7,329 bases of DNA. It comes from an uncultured Bacteroidales bacterium (GTDB lineage Bacteria; Bacteroidota; Bacteroidia; Bacteroidales; F082). The stretch lies in assembly GCA_905234765.1 (NCBI GenBank), contig CAJOIF010000060.1, forward strand, positions 1 through 7,329. Direction: 5' to 3'. The notes under the pieces were generated by a model that saw only the letters and a list, made by a program, of their open reading frames with translations, was not told the origin of the DNA and did no database searches. The translations under genes and the position numbers were made by a program. Of the stretch, positions 1-4,555 are shown one piece after another; position 1 is the first letter of the stretch; every line of letters starts with the position of its first letter.

Positions 1-63
1 GACAATCTCTTTGAGAATAACTATCGCGTGTTCCTCGCAACGTTGTGGGAAGATGCAGATTAA
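1..63 (+). CDS. 3' end of an unidentified protein gene (partial)
   Basis: Frame 1 is open from the first base and ends in TAA at 61-63, giving 20 residues that end in RVFLATLWEDAD. The tail looks protein-like, with balanced codon use unlike the AT-rich cargo genes further right, so it is probably the end of a gene whose body lies outside the window. It is followed by 183 nt without a convincing gene and then by the hairpin at 247-288, whose pyrimidine-rich tail faces this strand. The tail is too short to assign a family. Confidence 0.5.
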   Translation, partial: DNLFENNYRVFLATLWEDAD

Positions 64-246
64 GCTATCCTCGCGCGCTCACGCAGCGTGAGGGGTGAGA
101 AAAACAGCGTTCTTTGAACCGATGAACAGACAAAACTTGCAAGCACAATTTTTTCCTGACAAAATTGTTCTTTCAGGAAATAAGGGCAATGACTTAAAGT
201 GATGCGGGAGTAACCCCCACATCCAGTGTCTACAGCAAGCACGACC
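64..246. other. Intergenic stretch with two short inverted repeats, no gene seen
   Basis: No protein-like reading frame was seen on either strand. Two inverted repeats stand out. CTCACG-CAG-CGTGAG at 78-92 is a short GC hairpin soon after the stop at 63 and could help terminate the upstream gene. TTTCCTGA at 152-159 pairs with TCAGGAAA at 173-180. An overlapping pair, CAATTTT (147-153) with AAAATTG (162-168), would form a competing stem. No T-tract follows either structure, and their role is unknown. Confidence 0.4.
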
Positions 247-300
247 AAGCCGTCTGAGAGTCTTTATGAATAGGCTTTCGGGCGGCTTCTTTCTGTCTTA
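247..300 (+). terminator. Module terminator copy A
   Basis: A 16-base arm starting AAGCCG (247-262) pairs, with a few mismatches and G-U pairs, with an arm ending CGGCTT (273-288). It is followed by the pyrimidine-rich CTTTCTGTCTT. The tail suits transcripts coming from the left. It also lies 14 nt past the stop of the - strand LytTR gene and may act on both. Related hairpins occur at 2041-2090 and 3290-3350, so this is part of the repeated module. Confidence 0.6.
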
Positions 301-302
301 CG

Positions 303-740
303 TCACTGCTGCTTCGCCTTGACGAACACACCTTCCATGCGCTGTCGGTAATCACCCGTAGCATACAGCGGGTTCTTGCCGACATAGTAACAGTTACCCT
401 CAAACCCATCAACAGCATTCAGATTGACAATCTCCGACCTGTTGATGCGCACAAAGTTCGGATGCTCCGTCAGCATCTCCTCAATCCGCCACAGCCGATG
501 GTTCACCATCTTATTCCTCTCACCAGTCAGGAACATGACGCTTCCATTCTCGAAGGCTCTCACCCACAGAATCTCGTCATACCTCACCTTCTCCCACTTC
601 TCATCGGTCTTCCTCACTGCATACAGACTTTGTGTACTGACTTCAGCATCTTCATCTTTCTTGCTCAGGCAAGAGTCTTTTGGTGTCGTCGAAGGACTGT
701 TTGCACCATCGAAAAACTCTAAAATTCCATCTTGTTTCAT
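303..740 (-). CDS. Stand-alone LytTR-domain DNA-binding transcriptional regulator
   Basis: This 145-residue cytoplasmic protein has a poorly conserved N-terminus (about 1-45, including a Ser/Thr/Asp/Lys-rich stretch) and a LytTR domain at about 48-143. Diagnostic stretches are DEILWVRAFENGSVMF (55-70), the helix RLWRIEEML (82-90), and FVRINRSEIVNL (96-107), which matches the F-x-R-hydrophobic-x-R-S core of the family. A YRQR segment follows near the end. There is no receiver domain and no membrane segment, so it is not a classical response regulator; input could come from a partner elsewhere or from its own level. Family knowledge says LytTR proteins bind two 9-bp direct repeats about 21 bp apart, and exactly such pairs lie upstream of this gene and of the three + strand cargo genes. 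It is therefore inferred to regulate itself and all three. The ATG at 740 is preceded by an A-rich leader rather than a strong Shine-Dalgarno site, which is normal for Bacteroidota. The family call is firm; the regulon is inference. Confidence 0.9.
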   Translation of the reverse strand: MKQDGILEFFDGANSPSTTPKDSCLSKKDEDAEVSTQSLYAVRKTDEKWEKVRYDEILWVRAFENGSVMFLTGERNKMVNHRLWRIEEMLTEHPNFVRINRSEIVNLNAVDGFEGNCYYVGKNPLYATGDYRQRMEGVFVKAKQQ

Positions 741-821
741 AAGAATCGTTTTTTTACTTAACTGTTGCTAAACATCTGATTTTCAAACAGAACGATAGAA
801 TCTGTATTCCATTACTGTTTA

Positions 822-885
822 CAAAAGTAAGCACAAAGAAACGACCAGCCTCACGACTTACACGTACAGCCTTCCGGCTTACACG
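822..885 (-). promoter_or_regulatory. LytTR operator and promoter of the regulator gene (autoregulation)
   Basis: Read on the - strand, half-sites CGTGTAAG (885-878) and CGTGTAAG (864-857) are 21 bp apart. They are followed by TGAG (853-850) at the -33 place, a 20-bp spacer, and TACTTTTG (829-822), an exact TAnnTTTG -7 box. Half-site phase and spacer length are the same as at the three cargo promoters. The -33 box is non-canonical (TGAG, not TTTG), which suggests dependence on a bound activator. Predicted transcription starts near 815, leaving a leader of about 75 nt. Confidence 0.72.
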
Positions 886-948
886 AACGCAAAATGTTGG
901 CATTCTACTTCGGGCCGCTACCCCCATTTTCACCATCCCTCACACCAG

Positions 949-1013
949 TCATGTAAGCCATCCCGCCTCTCATGTAAATCGTTTGCTCTCCTCCAAAATC
1001 CGCCGTATCTTTG
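949..1013 (+). promoter_or_regulatory. LytTR operator and promoter, cargo gene 1
   Basis: TCATGTAAG (949-957) and TCATGTAAA (970-978) are direct repeats 21 bp apart. They are followed by TTTG (982-985), a 20-bp spacer and TATCTTTG (1006-1013), both exact Bacteroidota promoter boxes. The operator abuts the -33 box, the usual place for an activator. Bases 970-1033 are identical over 64 nt to 3522-3585 upstream of cargo gene 3. Expected transcription start is near 1019. Confidence 0.8.
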
Positions 1014-1079
1014 CATCGCAATCTTACAAAACGAGAACATTAACAAGGCGGTTCCTGAAAAGCCTAAGATAGAGTAAGG
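1014..1079 (+). repeat. Conserved 5' leader of cargo gene 1 mRNA
   Basis: About 66 nt just downstream of the -7 box differ at only two or so positions from 2260-2325 ahead of cargo gene 2. The segment includes AGGC...GCCT arms that could make a small hairpin and ends in an A/G-rich stretch near the ribosome-binding position. Only the first 20 nt are shared with cargo gene 3. Conservation up to, but not into, the coding region suggests a shared translation-control leader or a recombination flank. Confidence 0.65.
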
Positions 1080-1099
1080 AAAGAAAAAAATAGAAGATT

Positions 1100-1876
1100 A
1101 TGATAGAGGATCAAAAATCTATCCAGAAGAAGATTGGTACATTAATTGAAAAGATGTATCCCAATTCGTTTCCAATAGAAATTGATGAAAATGGTATTAG
1201 TCAGAAATCTCGTTTTATCAGAGAACTAATGGCTCCTGGCAATGGATTATGTGTAGGATGGGTAAAAGTATATATGAAGCGTCCACAATGGTTGAGGTCG
1301 ATTTGGGAATTAGTTTCTGCAATCCCATACGAGAAATTCGAAAAAATGAATGTTGAAAATATTGAAGACTTGTTTAGAAATTACCGCTTTTCGAATGGCT
1401 CCCAGAAAATGAAGCTCTGTAATAATTGTTGTAACGAGGTAATATCATCAGCGATTATGGCATGGAATTATATGGGTGATAAAACTAACTACCCCAAATG
1501 GCCAATTTGTCCAATTCCGAAATTTGATTTTGAACCAAGAGAGACTGTTGATATTAAAAATACTTTAATAGATAAAAAATCATTCACATTGTCAACAAAT
1601 AAAAAGAATGCTGAATCATTAGTTGCGTATATAAAAAGTAAGAATAAAAACAAAAAGGAACTTATGTTCCATATAGATACGATGATTCATCATATGTGCG
1701 TGCATAGCGATAATAACGGAAAAATTATATACCTGGTCGAAACAGAGCACTTTGGGATTGGATTTGTAGATAATCTTTCTGTTATAGAGGGGAAGCTTTC
1801 AAAAGATCTATATCAAGAAGAAGATCGTGATTCTATAATTGATACTATAGATGTTAATGTATTCGAAGTGAAGTAA
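1100..1876 (+). CDS. Cargo gene 1: unrecognised 258-residue protein
   Basis: The family is not recognised. The product is predicted to be soluble: it has no signal peptide, membrane segment or repeats. Visible features are a Trp/aromatic-rich part (about 54-80), a cysteine cluster C107-x2-C110-C111 with C137 beyond it, a lysine-rich stretch (about 159-187) and a histidine cluster H191, H197, H198, H202 followed by an acidic C-terminus (239-257). The Cys and His groups could bind metal, but no known motif fits. The gene is clearly AT-rich compared with the operon on the right, which suggests transfer. It is the first of three single-gene transcription units under near-identical LytTR-type promoters. 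The ATG at 1100 follows an A-rich leader and fits the spacing seen for cargo gene 2. A toxin, effector or defence role is possible from context only. Confidence 0.8.
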   Translation: MIEDQKSIQKKIGTLIEKMYPNSFPIEIDENGISQKSRFIRELMAPGNGLCVGWVKVYMKRPQWLRSIWELVSAIPYEKFEKMNVENIEDLFRNYRFSNGSQKMKLCNNCCNEVISSAIMAWNYMGDKTNYPKWPICPIPKFDFEPRETVDIKNTLIDKKSFTLSTNKKNAESLVAYIKSKNKNKKELMFHIDTMIHHMCVHSDNNGKIIYLVETEHFGIGFVDNLSVIEGKLSKDLYQEEDRDSIIDTIDVNVFEVK

Positions 1877-2040
1877 CCAATTGAGCAGACGTTTAAAAGT
1901 TATGTATAGCATCGATTAAACAGCAGAACTTCCTCACGAATGAAGATGTTTTTAAGTGAGGCTAAACCAACGCATATTTAGTCATACGAAAATTGTTGAA
2001 TTACTTCATCCTATGACATCCTTATGGCGAACTAAAACGA
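1877..2040 (+). other. Trailing region of cargo gene 1, no gene seen
   Basis: This is 164 nt of AT-rich sequence between the cargo 1 stop and the next module hairpin. A weak inverted repeat, CCTCAC...GTGAGG (about 1933-1962), is visible. It does not resemble the trailing region of cargo gene 2 (3111-3289), so it appears to travel with the cargo rather than with the conserved flanks. No immunity-type small gene was found. Confidence 0.4.
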
Positions 2041-2090
2041 GCCGCCCGAGAATTCTCATAAAGGGACTCCGGGACGGCTTCTTTCTGTCC
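2041..2090 (+). terminator. Module terminator copy B
   Basis: An imperfect hairpin with arms GCCGCCCGAG... and ...CCGGGACGGC (2041-2078) is followed by TTCTTTCTGTCC. The sequence and its continuation (CGGCTTCTTTCTGTC, then TTAC) closely follow copy A, so it was duplicated with the regulator block. It ends the cargo gene 1 transcript about 165 nt after the stop codon. Confidence 0.6.
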
Positions 2091-2101
2091 TTACATCATT
2101 A

Positions 2102-2174
2102 TTAATGCTTCGCCTTGACCTCTGACCGAACCCGCTCATACTGACTTCACAAAGCACCTCACTACATACAGATT
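2102..2174 (-). pseudogene. Remnant of a second LytTR regulator gene (internal deletion, frameshift)
   Basis: On the - strand the end reads YERVRSEVKAKH then TAA (2104-2102), matching the C-terminal KAK end of the intact regulator; 14 of 14 bases at 2106-2119 equal 310-323. Only 37 nt further on, 2157-2174 matches 612-629 at 16 of 18 bases, the part encoding SLYAVR near residue 40. The two parts are about 290 nt apart in the intact gene, so roughly 250 bp of the LytTR domain are gone, and the two pieces are in different frames. No start or promoter of its own remains. This shows that the module once carried its own regulator copy. Confidence 0.65.
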
Positions 2175-2194
2175 TCACTAACCGCCATAAGCAC

Positions 2195-2259
2195 TCATGT
2201 AAGCCATCCCGCTCCTAACGTAAATCGTTTGCTCTCCTCCAAAAACCGCTGTACCTTTG
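2195..2259 (+). promoter_or_regulatory. LytTR operator and promoter, cargo gene 2
   Basis: TCATGTAAG (2195-2203) and TAACGTAAA (2216-2224) are 21 bp apart. TTTG (2228-2231), a 20-bp spacer and TACCTTTG (2252-2259) follow. The second half-site differs from the other copies but stays close to the published LytTR half-site, as expected if binding is under selection. Predicted transcription start is near 2265. Confidence 0.78.
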
Positions 2260-2325
2260 CATCGCAATCTTACAAATCGAGAATATTAACAAGGCGGTTC
2301 CTGAAAAGCCTAAGATAGAGTAAGG
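2260..2325 (+). repeat. Conserved 5' leader of cargo gene 2 mRNA
   Basis: Nearly identical to 1014-1079 up to the GAGTAAGG stretch; after that the two leaders diverge before the start codons at 1100 and 2343. It marks the right edge of the conserved part of the module. Confidence 0.65.
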
Positions 2326-2342
2326 GAAAAAGATTATAAATT

Positions 2343-3110
2343 ATGATTAATGAACTAACAAATATTATTCTTCAAAAAACCTTTGAGGGATTTAAAACAG
2401 AAAATGAAGTAGCTTCAAGTGACAGATTTTCTCCACAAAATATTGAAAACCTGTATAATGCAATCAAACAAATGTTCAAACTGCTGGAGATAGAAATAGA
2501 TTTGACTAAGTTGAAAAAAATTAATGTATTATATCTGGACAGATTTAATTTTGGATGCGTTTTTTTTCTTAATTCCTGTTTTGACGGCTTTGTTTATCAA
2601 AATGAATGCGATACAAGATGTAAAGCAACTGATTTCGCGAAAAAAAATAATATTGACATGGAATGTGTTATGAATTTATATTCCAAACATTATGCATGCT
2701 CAAATATTAACAATGTGCTGATAAATATAGATTTTGTACCTAAGCAGATTGGTCTACATTTGATTTGTCATGAAATCATGCACTATTTAGCCTCAGGAGA
2801 TGCCGTAAAAGAACTAAGAAAAGAAACTATGGGTGATGAGGCTATTAATGAATTCTTTGCCAGATTGGCTACTACAATTTTTAACTCGATGGATGTACCA
2901 AATAACATCGCAATCTCTGGGTATACATTATGGAATAATGAAGATGTCTTCAATGATCATTCGGATCATTCAAAAACTCTCGGATTATATGGTAAATTGA
3001 TGGCATCTGAAAAGTATTTTTATGACGAAAAAAAGTATCCTAAATATAAAGATGTTGATTATGTAAAGAGATTAGCTGGTTTTTATTTTTTAAACAGATC
3101 TATGAATTAG
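2343..3110 (+). CDS. Cargo gene 2: predicted HExxH zinc metallopeptidase-like protein
   Basis: The product has 255 residues. The stretch GLHLICHEIMHYLASGD contains the zinc-binding HExxH motif at H143-E144-x2-H147 in a hydrophobic helix, and the helix DEAINEFFARLA (165-176) offers E170 (or E166) as a third ligand. That is the spacing of gluzincin-type zincins, so peptidase activity is likely. The precise family is not recognised. The N-terminal 130 residues are AT-rich in coding and contain a Cys-rich part (C72, C79, C89, C93, C108, C119) of unknown role. No signal peptide or membrane segment is visible, so it acts in the cytoplasm or is delivered by a route not encoded here. No immunity gene is adjacent. 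Its promoter and leader match those of cargo gene 1, and it ends before its own module terminator. A toxin or effector role is inference. Confidence 0.82.
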   Translation: MINELTNIILQKTFEGFKTENEVASSDRFSPQNIENLYNAIKQMFKLLEIEIDLTKLKKINVLYLDRFNFGCVFFLNSCFDGFVYQNECDTRCKATDFAKKNNIDMECVMNLYSKHYACSNINNVLINIDFVPKQIGLHLICHEIMHYLASGDAVKELRKETMGDEAINEFFARLATTIFNSMDVPNNIAISGYTLWNNEDVFNDHSDHSKTLGLYGKLMASEKYFYDEKKYPKYKDVDYVKRLAGFYFLNRSMN

Positions 3111-3289
3111 ACTGTTCGAAAAACTATCATAACTTTCTGCTATTCTATACCATCAGTAATCTTGCGAGCATGCACTATACGCCTACATGCACTCACTATA
3201 GATAGAATAGAAGATTTGATCAGCAATGATATAGAAATCAGATTTTCAATGAAATTAAGGAATTCACTTCCCTGTAACTAACTAAGACA
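3111..3289 (+). other. Trailing region of cargo gene 2, no gene seen
   Basis: This is 179 nt of AT-rich sequence with no plausible reading frame; the longest ATG-started frame noticed is about a dozen codons. It does not resemble the corresponding region after cargo gene 1. Confidence 0.4.
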
Positions 3290-3350
3290 AAGCCGCGCGA
3301 AAGTCCTTATTAAGAGACTCCCGGGCGGCTTCTTTTCTATTCTCATTATT
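3290..3350 (+). terminator. Module terminator copy C
   Basis: AAGCCGCGCGAAAGTC (3290-3305) pairs, with three mismatches or G-U pairs, with GACTCCCGGGCGGCTT (3316-3331). The T-rich TCTTTTCTATTCTCATT follows. It is the best-formed of the three module terminators and ends the cargo gene 2 transcript. Confidence 0.7.
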
Positions 3351-3480
3351 CAAGCAACCACTTCCAGGCAGGAATTTCCTCAATCTGCTTACCATTGTCT
3401 AAAGAACACTACCATCTTCGTCGTAATTGACAGCCGCCATGCGCTTCAGAGAGAAAGATATCCAACTGCTTAAATGTCTT
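3346..3480 (-). pseudogene. Decayed 3' end of an unidentified - strand gene
   Basis: The - strand reads as protein-like pieces in different frames. A piece ending in PAWKWLLE and stop (3348-3346) is preceded, one frame off, by MAAVNYDEDGSVL, and further upstream by KTFKQLDIFLS in a third frame. This looks like the C-terminus of a gene broken by frameshifts. It occupies the place held by the LytTR gene in module A and its remnant in module B, but the pieces do not resemble LytTR. The family is unknown. Confidence 0.35.
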
Positions 3481-3500
3481 GGTCTCGCGTTCGAAAATTC

Positions 3501-3565
3501 TCATGTAAGCCATTCTGTCCCTCATGTAAATCGTTTGCTCTCCTCCAAAATCCGCCGTATCTTTG
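3501..3565 (+). promoter_or_regulatory. LytTR operator and promoter, cargo gene 3
   Basis: TCATGTAAG (3501-3509) and TCATGTAAA (3522-3530) are 21 bp apart, followed by TTTG (3534-3537), a 20-bp spacer and TATCTTTG (3558-3565). From the second half-site through 3585 it is identical to 970-1033, including the spacer. After 3585 the leader is different from the other two, so the joint with the cargo lies there. Predicted transcription start is near 3571. Confidence 0.8.
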
Positions 3566-3638
3566 CATCGCAATCTTACAAAACGGAGAATCCGAAAATC
3601 CGATTATTAAAAGAGTAGGAATAAAAACTGTTTATGAA

Positions 3639-4211
3639 ATGGAATTAAAATACATTACAAAAGATGGTGCTGTGATTACAAGAGTAATGACAGCTGACGA
3701 GGAAAGGAGTATTCCTTCAAAGGCGAAGCCTGATGGTATATTGTGGAAACACTTCAAATATAACAATAACTATCAAGTTACAGATAATTGTTTCAAGGTT
3801 TCAGATTTAATTGGTTTATCAATGGTCTTCGGATGTGAATTTGCAGCATATACACAAAATGGACAGCTCTTTATCCAGAAAGGTAATGAATTTGTCCAGG
3901 GCGAAGGGATTGCGGGCAAAGTTCGAGTCCCCCAAAACGCGAGAGTATTAATGCATGTGCATCCCGTATTTACTTCATATGCATCACACTTAGACACAGA
4001 CTTTGCAGTCATGCCTAACGACGTAACAGAAACTGTAGTAGATTATAAGTTCAATATTATCATATATCGAAAGGATGATGAACATGGAAATATGATTTAT
4101 AATCTCAAAAAAATGGATGATTCTCTGGAACAAACCGATTATAAGAATCCAAATTGGCCTGATTTCTTGACGAAAACACCAAATCAACATGTGGAGATTA
4201 TATCTGTTTGA
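3639..4211 (+). CDS. Cargo gene 3: predicted JAMM/JAB-motif metal-dependent hydrolase
   Basis: The product has 190 residues. Residues 106-119 read H-V-H-P-x6-S-x2-D: H106, H108, S116 and D119 fit the JAMM signature H-x-H-x7-S-x2-D exactly. That signature belongs to JAB1/MPN-type zinc isopeptidases and related prokaryotic domains. The upstream catalytic Glu cannot be placed with certainty; E67, E84 and E89 are candidates. JAMM-like domains of this size also occur as C-terminal modules of polymorphic toxins, so a free-standing effector is possible. There is no signal peptide or membrane segment. The start is set at 3639 because the frame open from 3474 would run through the promoter and its predicted transcription start; 3639 leaves a leader of about 68 nt, like the other cargo genes. 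An ATG at 3634 is out of frame. It is AT-rich like cargo 1 and 2, and a strong terminator follows 27 nt after the stop. Confidence 0.8.
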   Translation: MELKYITKDGAVITRVMTADEERSIPSKAKPDGILWKHFKYNNNYQVTDNCFKVSDLIGLSMVFGCEFAAYTQNGQLFIQKGNEFVQGEGIAGKVRVPQNARVLMHVHPVFTSYASHLDTDFAVMPNDVTETVVDYKFNIIIYRKDDEHGNMIYNLKKMDDSLEQTDYKNPNWPDFLTKTPNQHVEIISV

Positions 4212-4237
4212 TCAAATTAAAGAAATAAGCAGACTTC

Positions 4238-4275
4238 ACCGACTGACTTGTGGCAAGTCAGTCGGTTATTAGTTT
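4238..4275. terminator. Strong stem-loop terminator, probably bidirectional
   Basis: ACCGACTGACTT (4238-4249) and AAGTCAGTCGGT (4255-4266) form a perfect 12-bp stem with a 5-nt loop. On the + strand TATTAGTTT follows, and on the - strand a T-rich stretch lies beyond the stem. It ends cargo gene 3 and sits 8 nt past the stop of the - strand small ORF. It is unrelated to the module hairpins and marks the right edge of the island. Confidence 0.8.
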
Positions 4276-4438
4276 ACGCTCGGCATGAGCAGTGCCTAAT
4301 GGGGCCAAGTCCAGAGTGAGCTCTAATGACGGGAATCACATAGCCAAGGGTAAAGATATTCTTGGTCAACTCCAATTGAATTTTCCGGTCAAGTGCAGCC
4401 AGTTCGGACTTCAAGCCTTTTAGTTCATAATTTATCAT
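4274..4438 (-). CDS. Small 54-residue ORF, unknown function
   Basis: ATG at 4438 to TAA at 4276-4274. The first 24 residues (MINYELKGLKSELAALDRKI and on) look like a charged amphipathic helix. The middle (about 28-39) is hydrophobic, and the end is basic and Cys/His-rich (RHCSCRA). It is convergent with cargo gene 3, and the 12-bp stem terminator lies just beyond its stop, which supports expression. It is divergent from the operon that begins at 4526/4556. No good -7 box was seen upstream on its strand. Alternatives are the N-terminus of a broken larger gene or a peptide precursor; neither can be settled here. Confidence 0.35.
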   Translation of the reverse strand: MINYELKGLKSELAALDRKIQLELTKNIFTLGYVIPVIRAHSGLGPIRHCSCRA

Positions 4439-4468
4439 TAAATCGCGCAATATATCGAGAAATTGTTG

Positions 4469-4476
4469 TAATTTTG
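4469..4476 (+). promoter_or_regulatory. Promoter -7 box of the five-gene operon
   Basis: TAATTTTG is an exact TAnnTTTG match. No TTTG is found 20 bp upstream and there is no LytTR-type repeat, so this promoter is not part of the cargo regulon. Predicted transcription start is near 4482, leaving a leader of about 45-75 nt depending on which start codon is used. Confidence 0.5.
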
Positions 4477-4555
4477 CAGCCGAAATGCTTTAAACAACGA
4501 TGATTGTGGCAAACATGGATCTGACATGCCATATAAGGTGAGGAAATTGAAATAT

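Noticed and set aside
60..248. A 62-residue - strand frame and a neighbouring frame at 230-418
   Set aside because: The composition is irregular, no promoter or ribosome site is evident, and the second overlaps the LytTR gene and the hairpin.
424..771. Two + strand frames opposite the LytTR gene
   Set aside because: They are antisense to a confident LytTR domain and have no protein-like pattern of their own.
1014..1079. Riboswitch in the shared leader
   Set aside because: The only visible pairing is a 4-bp AGGC/GCCT stem and no known aptamer core is recognised. It is kept as an unexplained conserved leader.
247..3600. Insertion sequence, integron or CRISPR as the cause of the repeats
   Set aside because: There is no transposase or integrase frame, no terminal inverted repeats or target duplication, no attC-like folded site, and the repeats are few, long and unevenly spaced with genes between them.
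3474..3638. N-terminal 55-codon extension of cargo gene 3
   Set aside because: It reads through the conserved operator, -33 and -7 boxes and the leader, upstream of the predicted transcription start. The ATG at 3639 fits the leader lengths of the other cargo genes.
4526..4555. Longer start of the nucleotidyltransferase gene
   Set aside because: Possible, but the extra MPYKVRKLKY is basic and not family-like, and a GGTGAGG stretch sits upstream of the ATG at 4556. It is kept only as an alternative.
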